From contig NZ_JAJAGO010000007.1 in the NCBI RefSeq assembly GCF_025165795.1, forward strand, positions 124,001 to 188,000: a stretch of 64,000 nt of DNA, given 5' to 3'. This document shows positions 33,926 to 47,678 of the stretch, piece after piece. Position numbers and translations under genes: made by a program. Numbering within the stretch: the stretch's first letter is position 1; each line of letters starts with the position of its first letter. Source of the stretch: Streptomyces gossypii (GTDB lineage: Bacteria > Actinomycetota > Actinomycetes > Streptomycetales > Streptomycetaceae). Below the pieces are notes generated by a model, which made no database searches, was not told where the DNA came from, and saw nothing but the letters and a program-made list of their open reading frames with translations.

Positions 33926-33981
33926 CCCCGGTCATGCCGCCCGACGGGCCGCGCGCGGCACCGCGCGCCTTCGCTCAGGCC

Positions 33982-34164
33982 CTAGCGACCCAGCTCCTTG
34001 CGGCTCACGCGGCGCAGCTTGCGCCGCTGTGAGGGGTCGAGTGCCACATAAGCGATCACGGGCACCCCGACCATGACGAGCAGCGCGATCCAGAAGGACG
34101 TCACCGCCCACAGGAGCAGGCCGACGGCCACGCCCCCGACAGCGATCTTGCCTCTGTTGGTCAT
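33982..34164 (-). CDS. Small membrane protein, 60 residues
   Basis: A short protein with one long hydrophobic region or hairpin of two helices (IAVGGVAVGLLLWAVTSFWI, then ALLVMVGVPVIAYVAL) and a basic tail (SQRRKLRRVSRKELGR). The AAGGAGG site is seven bases before the ATG at 34164, which decides the start; the frame itself opens at 34305. Topology suggests a positively charged cytoplasmic tail. The family is conserved in streptomycetes but has no known role. Confidence 0.75.
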   Translation of the reverse strand: MTNRGKIAVGGVAVGLLLWAVTSFWIALLVMVGVPVIAYVALDPSQRRKLRRVSRKELGR

Positions 34165-34334
34165 CTCCATGCCTCCTTCGCGGCAGCGGCAGCCACCGCT
34201 CTCTCCATTGAACGCCTGTGCAGCTGAGCCGGTTCCTTCCGGGAGCCTCTGAGTGGTGTTCGCCCAGGCTTCCAGCATGCGGTACCCTCGGCCGCTCCGC
34301 TTCACTAGTCAAATTTGAGGAACGAACCAGCGAC

Positions 34335-37313
34335 GTGACCCGGACCCCTTCCGCCCCCGCTCCGCTCACCGATCCGGCGCACTGCGCGGCCGTCTTCCTG
34401 CCCGCGGACCCGCCGCGCCTGGGCCGGGTGGCCTTCTGGCACCCGGACGGCACTCCGCCCGTGTCCGACACGCACACCGAGGAACTCTCCGTCGTCCTCC
34501 CCCGTGACGACGCCGGCGACAGCGACAACGGCATCGACGACGGCATCGGGACGAGGACCGTACCGGCTCTCGTCCTCCCGGTGCGGGAGGCCCTTCCCCT
34601 GCTGACCCGCGCCCGCGCCCGCGTGGAAGCCCAAGTCGCGTCCGGAGACGAAGCCGCGCCCCCGGGGGCCGCGGCCTACTGGGGTTCCGTCGCCGTGCTG
34701 GGCCTGCAGTTCGCGGCACGGGGCAGGCTCCTGCCGGGGCTCAGCCCGGAGGGGCACGACGCCTGGCGGTTCGCTCCCCTGGACCCCGAGGACACCTTCC
34801 GGATACGGGATCTCGCCGCGGCCATGCCGCCGTACGCCCATGCGGTACCGCTCGATCCTTCCCTGCCGCCCGGTGACGGTGAGGCCGCGCCGCTCCGGCT
34901 TCCGGAGCCCGAGCGGCTGCTGCGCGCCTTCCTCGACGCCGTCGCCGACGCGCTGCCGCGCAGCCCCGCCGCCGAGCTGGCCACCGGCGGCCCCGCCTAC
35001 GCGGCCCAGGCACCGCAACGGCTCCCGGAGCTGCGGAACTGGGCCGCCGACGTCGCCGCCGGGCATGACGCGGGGGTGCGCCTGTCGCTGCGCGTCGAGG
35101 TCCCCGGACTCACCGAGGACGGCGCGGCCACCGCACGCTTCCGTGCCGTGCTCCAGCTGCACAGCCTCACCGACCCGGGGCTGATGGCCGACGCGGCCGA
35201 GGTGTGGGCGGGCAGCTCCCCGGTGGCCGCGGGCTTCGGTCCGCGCGCCCGTACGGACACCCTGCTGACCCTGCGCCGGGCGGCGGCCGCCTGGGAGCCG
35301 CTGACACCGCTGCTGTCGGCTGCCGTACCGGACTCCGTCGAACTCGCGGACGAGGAGATCACCGATCTGCTGGGGTCCGCCGCCACCCGTGCGCTGGAAG
35401 CCGCGGGGATCGTCGTGCACTGGCCCGCTGAGCTGGCCCGGCAGCTGACCGCACGCGCGGTCGTCGACTCCGGCCACGGCCCGCAGGAGGAGTACGGGCA
35501 GGGAGCGGGGGCGGGGGCGAAGTCCCCGTCCGGGCCGCCCGCCACGCTCTCCGCCGACGCGCTGCTCAGCTTCAGCTGGCGCTTCGCCGTCGGCGGCCAG
35601 GAGGTGACCCGCTCCGAGCTGGACCAGCTCGCCGAGGCCGGGCGGCCCGTCGTACGCCTGCGCGACCAGTGGGTGCTGGTGGACCCGGAGGCGGTACGCC
35701 GGGCGCGTGAGCGGCAGGACCACAAGCTCACCCCGGTAGAGGCGCTGCGCACCGTGCTCACCGGTACCGCCGAGGACCGCGGCGAGCGGATCGAGGTACG
35801 GGCGAGCGGCTGGCTGGAGACGCTGCGGGAGCGGCTTTCCGATCCTGAGCGCCCCGACGCCTCCCCCGTGGCGCAGCCCACCGCGCTCACCGCGACGCTC
35901 CGCGACTACCAGCTGCGCGGACTCGGCTGGCTGCACCGGATGACCTCGCTGGGCCTCGGCGGCTGCCTCGCCGACGACATGGGCCTGGGCAAGACCATCA
36001 CCCTCATCGCGCTCCATCTGCACCGTCAGCAGGATCCCGGATCGGCCGGGCCCACCCTGGTGGTCTGTCCCGCGTCGCTGCTGGGAAACTGGCAGCGCGA
36101 GATCGAGAGGTTCGCCCCGGGCACGCCGGTCCGCCGCTACCACGGCAGTTCCCGGAGCCTGCGGGAGCTCGCCGGTGGCGAGTTCGTGCTCACCACCTAC
36201 GGCACCATGCGGGTCGACGCGGAACACCTCGCCGGGATACCCGGTTCCGGCTGGGGCATGGTCGTCGCGGACGAGGCCCAGCACGTGAAGAACCCGTTCT
36301 CCTCGACCGCCAAGCAGCTGCGCACCGTGCCCGCCCGCGCCCGTATCGCGCTGACCGGCACCCCGGTCGAGAACAACCTCTCCGAACTGTGGGCGATCCT
36401 CGACTGGACGACTCCCGGCCTGCTCGGCCGGCTCGGCACCTTCCGCCGGGAGTACGCGGACGCGGTGGAGGGCTCCGCCGACCCCGCGGCGACCGAGCGG
36501 CTCACCCGCCTGGTGCGCCCCTTCCTGCTGCGGCGGCGCAAGTCCGATCCCGGCATCGCCCCGGAGCTGCCTCCCAAGACCGAGACCGACCGCGCCGTTT
36601 CGCTCACCCCCGAGCAGGTGGGGCTGTACGAGGCCGTGGTGCGCGAAGTCCTCGCCGACATCTCCGCGGCCGAGGGCCTCGCCCGGCGCGGCCTGGTCGT
36701 CAAGCTGATGACCGCCCTGAAGCAGATCTGCAACCACCCCGCCCAGTACCTCAAGGAGGCCGAACCGGCGACGCTGCGGGGCCGTTCCGGGAAGCTGGAG
36801 CTGCTGGACGAACTGCTGGACACGATCCTCGCCGAGGAGGCGTCCGTGCTGGTGTTCACCCAGTACGTGCAGATGGCTCGGCTCATCGAGCGGCATCTGG
36901 CCGGTCGCGGCGTACCCTCCCAACTGCTGCACGGCGGCACGCCCGTGGCGCGGCGCGAGGAGATGGTCGACCACTTCCAGTCCGGCACGGAGCCGGTCTT
37001 CCTCCTCTCGCTGAAGGCGGCGGGCACCGGCCTCAACCTCACCCGCGCCGAGCACGTCGTCCACTTCGACCGCTGGTGGAACCCGGCAGTCGAGGCTCAG
37101 GCCACCGACCGCGCCTACCGCATCGGGCAGACCAGGCCGGTGCAGGTGCACCGGCTGATCGCGGAGGGCACCATCGAGGACCGCATCGCCGCGATGCTGG
37201 AGCGCAAGCAGGCGCTCTCCGATGCCGTACTGGGCTCGGGCGAGGCCGCTTTCACCGAACTCACCGACAACGAACTGGCCGAACTCGTCGAGCTGCGGGG
37301 GACCGACCGATGA
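34335..37313 (+). CDS. SNF2-family DEAD/DEAH-box helicase
   Basis: A protein of 992 residues. The first 500 residues are a bacterial SNF2 N-terminal domain (with RFAVGGQEVTRSELDQLAEAG near 420). The ATPase motor follows: motif I DDMGLGKTITLIALHLHRQQ (about 549), motif II VVADEAQHVKN (about 643), ALTGTPVENNLSELWAI, then the C-terminal lobe with TQYVQMARLIERHLAGRG and HFDRWWNPAVEAQATDRAYR, ending with IGQ. Motif II reads DEAQ rather than DEAH. Such proteins translocate on duplex DNA; the bacterial role is unclear but may concern transcription or repair. The GTG at 34335 is the likely start. It overlaps the SWIM gene by four bases. Confidence 0.92.
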   Translation: MTRTPSAPAPLTDPAHCAAVFLPADPPRLGRVAFWHPDGTPPVSDTHTEELSVVLPRDDAGDSDNGIDDGIGTRTVPALVLPVREALPLLTRARARVEAQVASGDEAAPPGAAAYWGSVAVLGLQFAARGRLLPGLSPEGHDAWRFAPLDPEDTFRIRDLAAAMPPYAHAVPLDPSLPPGDGEAAPLRLPEPERLLRAFLDAVADALPRSPAAELATGGPAYAAQAPQRLPELRNWAADVAAGHDAGVRLSLRVEVPGLTEDGAATARFRAVLQLHSLTDPGLMADAAEVWAGSSPVAAGFGPRARTDTLLTLRRAAAAWEPLTPLLSAAVPDSVELADEEITDLLGSAATRALEAAGIVVHWPAELARQLTARAVVDSGHGPQEEYGQGAGAGAKSPSGPPATLSADALLSFSWRFAVGGQEVTRSELDQLAEAGRPVVRLRDQWVLVDPEAVRRARERQDHKLTPVEALRTVLTGTAEDRGERIEVRASGWLETLRERLSDPERPDASPVAQPTALTATLRDYQLRGLGWLHRMTSLGLGGCLADDMGLGKTITLIALHLHRQQDPGSAGPTLVVCPASLLGNWQREIERFAPGTPVRRYHGSSRSLRELAGGEFVLTTYGTMRVDAEHLAGIPGSGWGMVVADEAQHVKNPFSSTAKQLRTVPARARIALTGTPVENNLSELWAILDWTTPGLLGRLGTFRREYADAVEGSADPAATERLTRLVRPFLLRRRKSDPGIAPELPPKTETDRAVSLTPEQVGLYEAVVREVLADISAAEGLARRGLVVKLMTALKQICNHPAQYLKEAEPATLRGRSGKLELLDELLDTILAEEASVLVFTQYVQMARLIERHLAGRGVPSQLLHGGTPVARREEMVDHFQSGTEPVFLLSLKAAGTGLNLTRAEHVVHFDRWWNPAVEAQATDRAYRIGQTRPVQVHRLIAEGTIEDRIAAMLERKQALSDAVLGSGEAAFTELTDNELAELVELRGTDR

Positions 37314-38638
37314 ACTCCGAATACGAGGACGAGCGCACCTTCGCCGCCTTGCCGCCCGCCCACGGGCGCGGCTTCGCCCAGAGCTGGTGGGGCCTCACCT
37401 GGCTCAAGGCCCTGGAGGACACCGCTCTGGACACCCAGCAGCTCAAGCAGGGCCGGAAGTACGCCCGTCAGGGCGCGGTCGGCGCGGTGTCGGTGCGCCC
37501 CGGCCGGATCACGGCGGTGGTACGGGACCGTGACGGCACGCCGCACCGTGCCGACGTGCTGCTCCAACAGCTCGGTGCGGAGAGCTGGGACCGGCTGCTG
37601 GATGTCGTCTCCGGCGAGGCCGGGCACCTGGCCGCCCTGCTGGACCGCGACATGCCTCCCCGGCTGGTCGAGGACGCGGCGGGGGCCGGAGTCGAACTCC
37701 TGCCCGGCATCGGCGATCTGGACCCCGAGTGCGGCTGCGAAGCCTGGGACCACTGCCTGCACACCACCGCGCTCTGCTACCAGATGGCCCGCCTGCTGGA
37801 CCAGGACCCGTTCGTGCTGCTGCTGCTGCGCGGGCGCGGCGAGCGGGCGCTGCTGGACGAGCTCCAGACCCGCAGCGCGGCACGCGGCGCGCGGGAGAGC
37901 GCGGAGTCCGAGGGCGCCTCGGCGGGCTCGGGCTCTTACGCGGACGGTACGGCGGCCGGGGAGGGGCCCGCGGGGGTCGACGCGGAGGAGGCGTACGCGC
38001 TGGGCGCCATCCTGCCGTCGCCACCCGGGCCGCCAGCCCTGGTGGAGTTCCCGGGCGACGGGCCCGTGCTCGACTCCGGTGCCGCACCGCCGGAGGAACT
38101 GGACGTCGAGGCACTGAAGTTCCTTGTCGCCGCCACAGCCGTGCAGGCCCAGCGCGCGCTCGCCGAAGCACTCGCGCCCGGGCACGCGGACAGCTCGCTG
38201 CCGGAGCCGCTCGGGACAGCGCAGGACACCGTACGACTGGCCGCCGCGCACCCCGGGCCGCGGGTGGGCGAACGGCTGACGGCAGCCGGCGGCCGTACCT
38301 CCGCCGAGCTCGAACCCGCCGTGCGTGCCTGGGAGTTCGGGGGCGCGGAGGCGCTTGCCGTACTGGAGGAGGCGTGGTCTCCGGAACCGGACGCGCTGGC
38401 GCGGGTGAGCGATCAGCTCGCCGCGCTGTGGCCGGAGGAGGAGGGCCGTGCGGAGAGCGGCCGCGTGCTGCGCGCGGACGGCAACCGCTGGACGGTCGCG
38501 GGTTCCGGCGTCCAGCTGCGGTACGGCCGGGACGGGCGGTGGTGGCCCTACCGCAGGGAGCGCGGCCGCTGGTGGCCGGCGGGCCCTGCCGAGCCCGACC
38601 CCGGGGCCGCGCTCGCCACCGTGCTCAGCGAGGGGTGA
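37310..38638 (+). CDS. SWIM zinc-finger protein, partner of the SNF2 helicase
   Basis: A protein of 442 residues. The N-terminus (GRGFAQSWWGLTWLKALED) is typical of SWIM-domain partners. The zinc motif CxCx(n)CxH appears as ECGCEAWDHCLHTTALCY at about residues 142-159. An Ala/Gly/Glu-rich middle follows, then a C-terminal domain ending GRWWPAGPAEPDPG. ATGA overlap with the SNF2 gene shows that they are made together; SWIM domains bind DNA or protein and probably target the motor. The pair is common in actinomycetes but poorly characterised. Confidence 0.92.
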   Translation: MNSEYEDERTFAALPPAHGRGFAQSWWGLTWLKALEDTALDTQQLKQGRKYARQGAVGAVSVRPGRITAVVRDRDGTPHRADVLLQQLGAESWDRLLDVVSGEAGHLAALLDRDMPPRLVEDAAGAGVELLPGIGDLDPECGCEAWDHCLHTTALCYQMARLLDQDPFVLLLLRGRGERALLDELQTRSAARGARESAESEGASAGSGSYADGTAAGEGPAGVDAEEAYALGAILPSPPGPPALVEFPGDGPVLDSGAAPPEELDVEALKFLVAATAVQAQRALAEALAPGHADSSLPEPLGTAQDTVRLAAAHPGPRVGERLTAAGGRTSAELEPAVRAWEFGGAEALAVLEEAWSPEPDALARVSDQLAALWPEEEGRAESGRVLRADGNRWTVAGSGVQLRYGRDGRWWPYRRERGRWWPAGPAEPDPGAALATVLSEG

Positions 38639-38758
38639 ACACGGCGGCGTGACGCGTGTAGACGCGGGGCCGGACACACTCCGGCCCCGCGTCCGTGATG
38701 CACGGTGCTACGCGGTGATGCGGACAGCAGGCGGTCAGGAGTCAGGCGGCGTCCAGGC

Positions 38759-39565
38759 TCAGGCCGCGTTCTCCATCACCGGGTAGTAGCCGCCGGACTG
38801 GCCCGCGGCGGTCGGATGGTAGGAGTCGCCGATCGGCCAGGTGACGCTGTGCAGCCACTCGTCGTCGGAGCAGATCTCGTGACCGGCGAAGGCCGGCCGC
38901 ACGTCGCCGTAGTCGAAGCCGTGATCGGCGGCACGCTTGGCGGTGACGTCACTGAGGTCGTCGGAAGCGGAGTTGATGGCGGCCCGCGACCTCTCGCTCA
39001 GACCGAACCAGCAGCCGCCGTTCGGCTGGTACATCCGGGGGTAGCCGAGGACGACCACCTGGGCGGACGGTGCCTTGGCGCTGATGGCGTTGTAGACCGT
39101 GTCGAGCTTGGCGGGCAGGCTGTTGGCGATGTAGGTGCGCGCCTGCTGGATGCGGGAGAGGCACGCGCTCTCGCCCTGGAGGACGCAGGTCTGCATGGCG
39201 TCGGCGAAGCCCGCGTCGTTGCCGCCGATGCTGATGCTCACCAGCGTCGTGCCGGAGTCGAGCGGGCCGAGCTGGTTGGCGAGGACATCGCCGGTACGGG
39301 CGCCGGAGCAGGCCGTGAAGTCGAAGGAGGCCGGGGAGTTCGCGGCACTCCACAGCTCGGGGTACGCGTTGGCGCTGCGCTTGCAGGCGCCGCTGCCGGA
39401 ATCGTAGTTGCCGGCGCCGACTCCGGAGGAGTAGGAGTCGCCCAGCGCCACATACGAGGAAGCGGCCTCTGCCGGGGCGGCGGAGGCGACTCCTGAGGTG
39501 AGGGTGGTCAGTCCGAGGAAGAGGGACACAGCGGTGGCCGTGCCCGCCCATCTGCGCAGCTTCAT
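38759..39565 (-). CDS. Secreted SGNH-family lipase/esterase
   Basis: A protein of 268 residues from the ATG at 39565, which has a GAGAGG site. A Sec signal (AVSLFLGLTTLTSGVASAAP) is followed by block I YVALGDSYSSGVGAG with the nucleophile Ser, block III ISIGGNDAGFAD, and block V DSYHPTAAGQSGGYYPV with the catalytic His. Cysteines in pairs (SGACKRS, FTACSGA, QTCVLQGESAC, GGCWFG, HEICSDD) suggest disulfides as in the Streptomyces rimosus and S. coelicolor extracellular lipases. It hydrolyses esters or lipids outside the cell. Confidence 0.94.
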   Translation of the reverse strand: MKLRRWAGTATAVSLFLGLTTLTSGVASAAPAEAASSYVALGDSYSSGVGAGNYDSGSGACKRSANAYPELWSAANSPASFDFTACSGARTGDVLANQLGPLDSGTTLVSISIGGNDAGFADAMQTCVLQGESACLSRIQQARTYIANSLPAKLDTVYNAISAKAPSAQVVVLGYPRMYQPNGGCWFGLSERSRAAINSASDDLSDVTAKRAADHGFDYGDVRPAFAGHEICSDDEWLHSVTWPIGDSYHPTAAGQSGGYYPVMENAA

Positions 39566-39729
39566 GGAGCCTCTCATGGTGGGGTGACATGGAGAACTTC
39601 TGGCGTACTGAGTAGTAGCAGCACTGCGTCGGTGAGAGAAGTCCCCCTGCCCAGCATTTCGTTCGCCGTCGGCCGTGATTCACCGTCAGCTGTCCTTGAT
39701 GTCAGACGGATTGCCCGGCGACCTGTTGA

Positions 39730-44497
<4,768 letters not shown>

Positions 44498-44511
44498 GTC
44501 GTTCTCCGTTC

Positions 44512-44575
44512 GTGGTACCTGGTCAGTGGTACCTGCTGTGTGGTACCTGCTCTGTGGTGCCGGGTCAGTGGCACC
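44512..44575. repeat. Five 14-bp iterons with GTGGTACC core upstream of the methyltransferase
   Basis: The core GTGGTACCT starts at 44512, 44526 and 44540, and degenerate copies GTGGTGCC and GTGGCACC start at 44554 and 44568, all at an exact 14-base period. They fill the gap between the DUF397 stop (44598) and the GTG start at 44497. They could be binding sites for a regulator or a relic of slippage. Confidence 0.85.
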
Positions 44576-44597
44576 AGCTCATGCGTTCTCGTGCGGG

Positions 44598-44834
44598 TCA
44601 GGCGAGCAGGAAGTCGGCCTCGCCGGCCTTCGCGCCCCGGATGAAGTTCTCGATGGCCTGGTGCGGGTAGATGAGCGCCGGGCCCGACGGGTCCTCCGAC
44701 TGCCGCAGCGCCACCCGTCCGTCGTGGAGCCTCAGTGCCTCGACACAACTGCCGCCGTTGCCCCCGCTCCAGGGCTTGCGCCAGCCTTCACGGCCGAGCT
44801 GTTCGGCGGGCATGCCGCTGTAGATGCGATCCAT
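44598..44834 (-). CDS. DUF397 protein
   Basis: A protein of 78 residues with the family pattern WRKPWSGGNGGSCVEAL followed by VALRQSEDPSGPALIYPHQA and ENFIRGAKAGEADFLLA. DUF397 proteins are small partners of XRE regulators of the WhiJ class in Streptomyces. Its start lies three bases after the stop of the XRE gene, so the two are cotranslated. Confidence 0.92.
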   Translation of the reverse strand: MDRIYSGMPAEQLGREGWRKPWSGGNGGSCVEALRLHDGRVALRQSEDPSGPALIYPHQAIENFIRGAKAGEADFLLA

Positions 44835-44837
44835 GGT

Positions 44838-45707
44838 TCAGATCTCCTTGCGCAGTGCGTTGAGGAGACCCGCGGTCCGGTTCAGTGGAGCGGCCTGCCC
44901 GCACATCCGGTCCAGGGCCTCCAGGAACGCCGATACGTCCTCACGCTGGTCGTAGTAAGCGGCTCCGACCAGGTTCTCCGTACAGGCGACGTCGGGAAGC
45001 TCCTCCACCGGGAAGCGGAAGAGGTGGAAGGGTCCGTACATCGCCGGATGCGAACCGGCGCTGTACGGCATGATCTGGAGGTTGACGTACGGCAGCTCGG
45101 TTGCCTTGATCAGGTGCTCGATCTGCTCGGCCATCACCTCGCGGCCGCCGATGGACCGGCGCAGCACGGTCTCGTCGATCACGATCCACACCAGCGGAGG
45201 CTCCGCACGGCCCAGTACGGCCTGACGCTCCAGCCGGAGAGCGACCTGCCGCTCGATCTCCTCCTCCGGCGCATGCGGCATCCCGGACCGCAGCACGGCC
45301 CGTGCATACCGGGAGGTCTGGAGAAGTCCCGGGACATAATGCGGTTCATAGGCGCGGATGAGCTCGGATTCGCTCTCCAGGCTCACGAAGGCGCTGAACC
45401 ACTCGGGCAGCACATCGCGATAGCGGTGCCACCAGCCGGGCTGGTTCGCCTCCCTGGCCAAGGAGACGAATCCCTCGATTTCCTCCGACTCGGTGACTCC
45501 GTAGGTCCGCAGGAGTTTCTCGACATACGGAATACGGAGACCGACTTCGGCCTTTTCCATCCTGCGGACAGTGGCGTGCGTCACATCGAGGGCGTGACCG
45601 GCCTCTTCGTACGAAAGGCCGGACTTCTCCCTCAATTGCTGCAATCGCCTACCCAGCACCACCCGCAGGACAGTGGGAGCACCGCCGCCCGAACGCAAGT
45701 CAGCCAC
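44838..45707 (-). CDS. WhiJ-like helix-turn-helix regulator (XRE with DUF5753)
   Basis: A protein of 289 residues. The XRE domain is at about residues 15-70 (LGRRLQQLREKSGLSYEEAG, LDVTHATVRRMEKAEVGLRI). The rest is DUF5753: YEPHYVPGLLQTSRYARAVL, RLERQAVL, LVWIVIDETVLRR, PYVNLQIMPYSAGSHPAMYG, FHLFRFP. The GTG at 45707 has GGAGGC eight bases upstream, which decides the start over a longer frame to 45794. In S. coelicolor such regulators act with a DUF397 or BldB-like partner in sporulation control. It is divergent from an HATPase gene, completing a WhiJ/AbaA-type triad. Confidence 0.9.
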   Translation of the reverse strand: MADLRSGGGAPTVLRVVLGRRLQQLREKSGLSYEEAGHALDVTHATVRRMEKAEVGLRIPYVEKLLRTYGVTESEEIEGFVSLAREANQPGWWHRYRDVLPEWFSAFVSLESESELIRAYEPHYVPGLLQTSRYARAVLRSGMPHAPEEEIERQVALRLERQAVLGRAEPPLVWIVIDETVLRRSIGGREVMAEQIEHLIKATELPYVNLQIMPYSAGSHPAMYGPFHLFRFPVEELPDVACTENLVGAAYYDQREDVSAFLEALDRMCGQAAPLNRTAGLLNALRKEI

Positions 45708-45844
45708 TATCGCCCGCCTCCAACTGCCTTCATGAGAGCGCAGTTTGACACGAACGACCGGTCGAACGACAGGCGACTCCCTGCGTTTCTGCAATTTGCA
45801 GCCTGTTCCTTGCCATCGGCTCCCTACGGGCCCATAGTGGACCG

Positions 45845-46336
45845 GTGGCTTCTCCCCGTGAGGCTCTCCCCAAAGAGACTCTTCCCCATGAGCACCGCGC
45901 CGGCAGCAGCGCTGTCACGCGGCCCCTCAGGGACGCATTTCACCTCCCCGCGCGGGACACGTCCGTCGGGGAGGCGCGCCGCCGCGTTCTGGACCGGCTG
46001 CGGGAATGGGGCGTTGCCGAGGACTCCTGCGGGGACGCACAGCTCCTGGTGTCCGAGCTGTTCACCAATGCCGTGCGGCATACGGACAGCGAGAAGGTCA
46101 GCTGCGAACTCTGGGTAATCGGCGTAAGGCTGCGGCTGGAGGTCACCGACGAAGGCGGCGGCCGCCCCCTGCGCCCGTACGCCCGCACGGTGGGCGCCGT
46201 GGACGCCGACGGCGAGAGCGGACGCGGCCTGCTGCTGGTCAGCGTGCTCGCCGACGAGTGGGGCGTCCGCCCGGACGACCGGGCGCAGGGCCACGCGGTA
46301 TGGGCGGAGCTGCCCTGCGTCCGCACCCTGCACTGA
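45845..46336 (+). CDS. ATP-binding protein, anti-sigma-like HATPase (AbaA-type)
   Basis: A protein of 163 residues. The GHKL fold shows VGEARRRVLDRLREWGVAED, an N-box SELFTNAVRHT, DEGGGRP and GRGLLLV. Such proteins resemble RsbW/SpoIIAB kinases and lie next to WhiJ-like regulators in many streptomycetes. It may phosphorylate an anti-anti-sigma factor or act without kinase activity; no partner is near. A GTG at 45845 is used; upstream sequence with a TTGACA at 45745 could hold the promoter. Confidence 0.85.
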   Translation: MASPREALPKETLPHEHRAGSSAVTRPLRDAFHLPARDTSVGEARRRVLDRLREWGVAEDSCGDAQLLVSELFTNAVRHTDSEKVSCELWVIGVRLRLEVTDEGGGRPLRPYARTVGAVDADGESGRGLLLVSVLADEWGVRPDDRAQGHAVWAELPCVRTLH

Positions 46337-46355
46337 CGGGCAGGGGAGAACGCTA

Positions 46356-46413
46356 GGGTCTGCTCAGACCTGGGGTCTGTTCAGATCCGGGGTCTGTTCA
46401 GATCCGGGGCCTG
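46356..46413. repeat. 17-bp tandem repeats upstream of the dehydrogenase gene
   Basis: The unit GGGGTCTGTTCAGATCC occurs exactly at 46372 and 46389. A degenerate copy GGGTCTGCTCAGACC precedes it, and a partial GGGGCCTG follows. Each unit has a small internal palindrome around TCAGA. It lies 20 bases after one stop and 50 bases before the next start. Confidence 0.8.
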
Positions 46414-46463
46414 CCGGGCGCCGTGCTCGCCCGCCGTCCGCGTCGCCAAACGGGGGATCTTCC

Positions 46464-47483
46464 GTGTCCGAGATGTCCGATTCATCCGCGCTGCCGGCAG
46501 TGCTCTTCGCGATGGACCCGCACCATCTGCCCCGGCTCTTCCCCGCCCCCGTCCGGGCACGGCTGGCCTCCTGCTACCGGATGCCGGACGGCGCCGCCCC
46601 GGTGCCCGAGGCTTCGGGGGGCGTCGCGCTCGCCGACGCGGAGGTGCTGATCACCGGCTGGGGCTGCGCCCCGCTCACGGCCGAGGTGCTGGACACGATG
46701 CCCCGGCTGCGTGCCGTGCTGCACTCGGCGGGGAGCGTCAAGGCGCATGTCACCAGTGCCTGCTGGGAACGTGGACTGCTGGTCTCCTCCGCCGCCGTCG
46801 CCAACGCGCTCCCCGTCGCGGAGTTCACCCTGGGCGCGATGCTGCTGGCCGGCAAGGACGTGTTCCGCATCCGGGCGCGGTACGCCGCCGAACACCGTCT
46901 CCCGGAGACCGGCGAGACCGCCTCACTCGGCAACTACCGGCGCCGGGTCGGCATCATCGGCGCGTCCAGGACCGGTCGCCGTGTCCTCGAGCTGCTGCGC
47001 CCCTTCGACTTCGAGACGGCCGTGCACGATCCCCGGCTGTCCGCCCCGGACGCCGCGGCGCTCGGCGTGCGGCGGCTGCCGCTGGACGAGCTGGTCGCCT
47101 CCAGCGACATCCTCAGCGTGCACGCGCCCGACCTGCCCTCGACCCGGCGGCTGCTCGACGCACGGCGGCTGGCCCTGATGCCGGACGGTGCGACCTTGAT
47201 CAACACCGCCCGGGGTGCCCTCGTCGACACGGACGCCCTCACCGCCGAACTCTCCTCGGGCCGTCTCTCCGCCCTGCTGGACGTCACCGATCCCGAGCCC
47301 CTGCCGCCCGGCTCCCCGCTGTACGGGCTGCCCAACGTCACGCTGACGCCGCACCTCGCGGGCGCGCTCGGCAACGAGCTGGAGCGGCTCGGCGCCGCCG
47401 TCGCCGACGAAGCGGAATGCCTGCGGGCCGGACGTCCGCTGCGCCATCGAGTCGTGCGCGCGGATCTTGAGCACAGCGCCTGA
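46464..47483 (+). CDS. D-isomer-specific 2-hydroxyacid dehydrogenase
   Basis: A protein of 339 residues. The NAD domain is inserted in the catalytic domain: RVGIIGASRTGRRVLELLRP (GxGxxG-like, here GASRTG, about 160), SVHAPDLPSTRRLLDARRLA, INTARGALVDTDALTAELSS (with Arg), LLDVTDPEPLPPGSPLYGL (catalytic Glu) and VTLTPHLAG (catalytic His). The cofactor motif GxSxxG is a variant of the family's GxGxxG. The substrate is unknown. A GTG start follows a weak GGGGAT site. It lies downstream of the 17-bp repeats and is a single-gene unit. Confidence 0.9.
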   Translation: MSEMSDSSALPAVLFAMDPHHLPRLFPAPVRARLASCYRMPDGAAPVPEASGGVALADAEVLITGWGCAPLTAEVLDTMPRLRAVLHSAGSVKAHVTSACWERGLLVSSAAVANALPVAEFTLGAMLLAGKDVFRIRARYAAEHRLPETGETASLGNYRRRVGIIGASRTGRRVLELLRPFDFETAVHDPRLSAPDAAALGVRRLPLDELVASSDILSVHAPDLPSTRRLLDARRLALMPDGATLINTARGALVDTDALTAELSSGRLSALLDVTDPEPLPPGSPLYGLPNVTLTPHLAGALGNELERLGAAVADEAECLRAGRPLRHRVVRADLEHSA

Positions 47484-47678
47484 CCGGCGCCGGAACAGGC
47501 CCCGGAGCTCCCGCAGACCTTTCGCCGGGCAGTGGCAGGTACGACCGGAACACTCCGGGTGGCGTTATCCGGTCGCAACACGCACAGCCGCGACAAGGCG
47601 GGGGGCCCGGTGGCAGGATTCAGCAAAACTTACCGATCTTGTCGCCCAGTCAGCCGAGGCGATCCCTCTGGAGGCACT

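Noticed and set aside
45745..45773. TTGACA near the XRE/ATPase gap as a full promoter
   Set aside because: The -35 match is perfect but no acceptable -10 box lies 16-19 bases downstream, so it is mentioned only in the gene entry.
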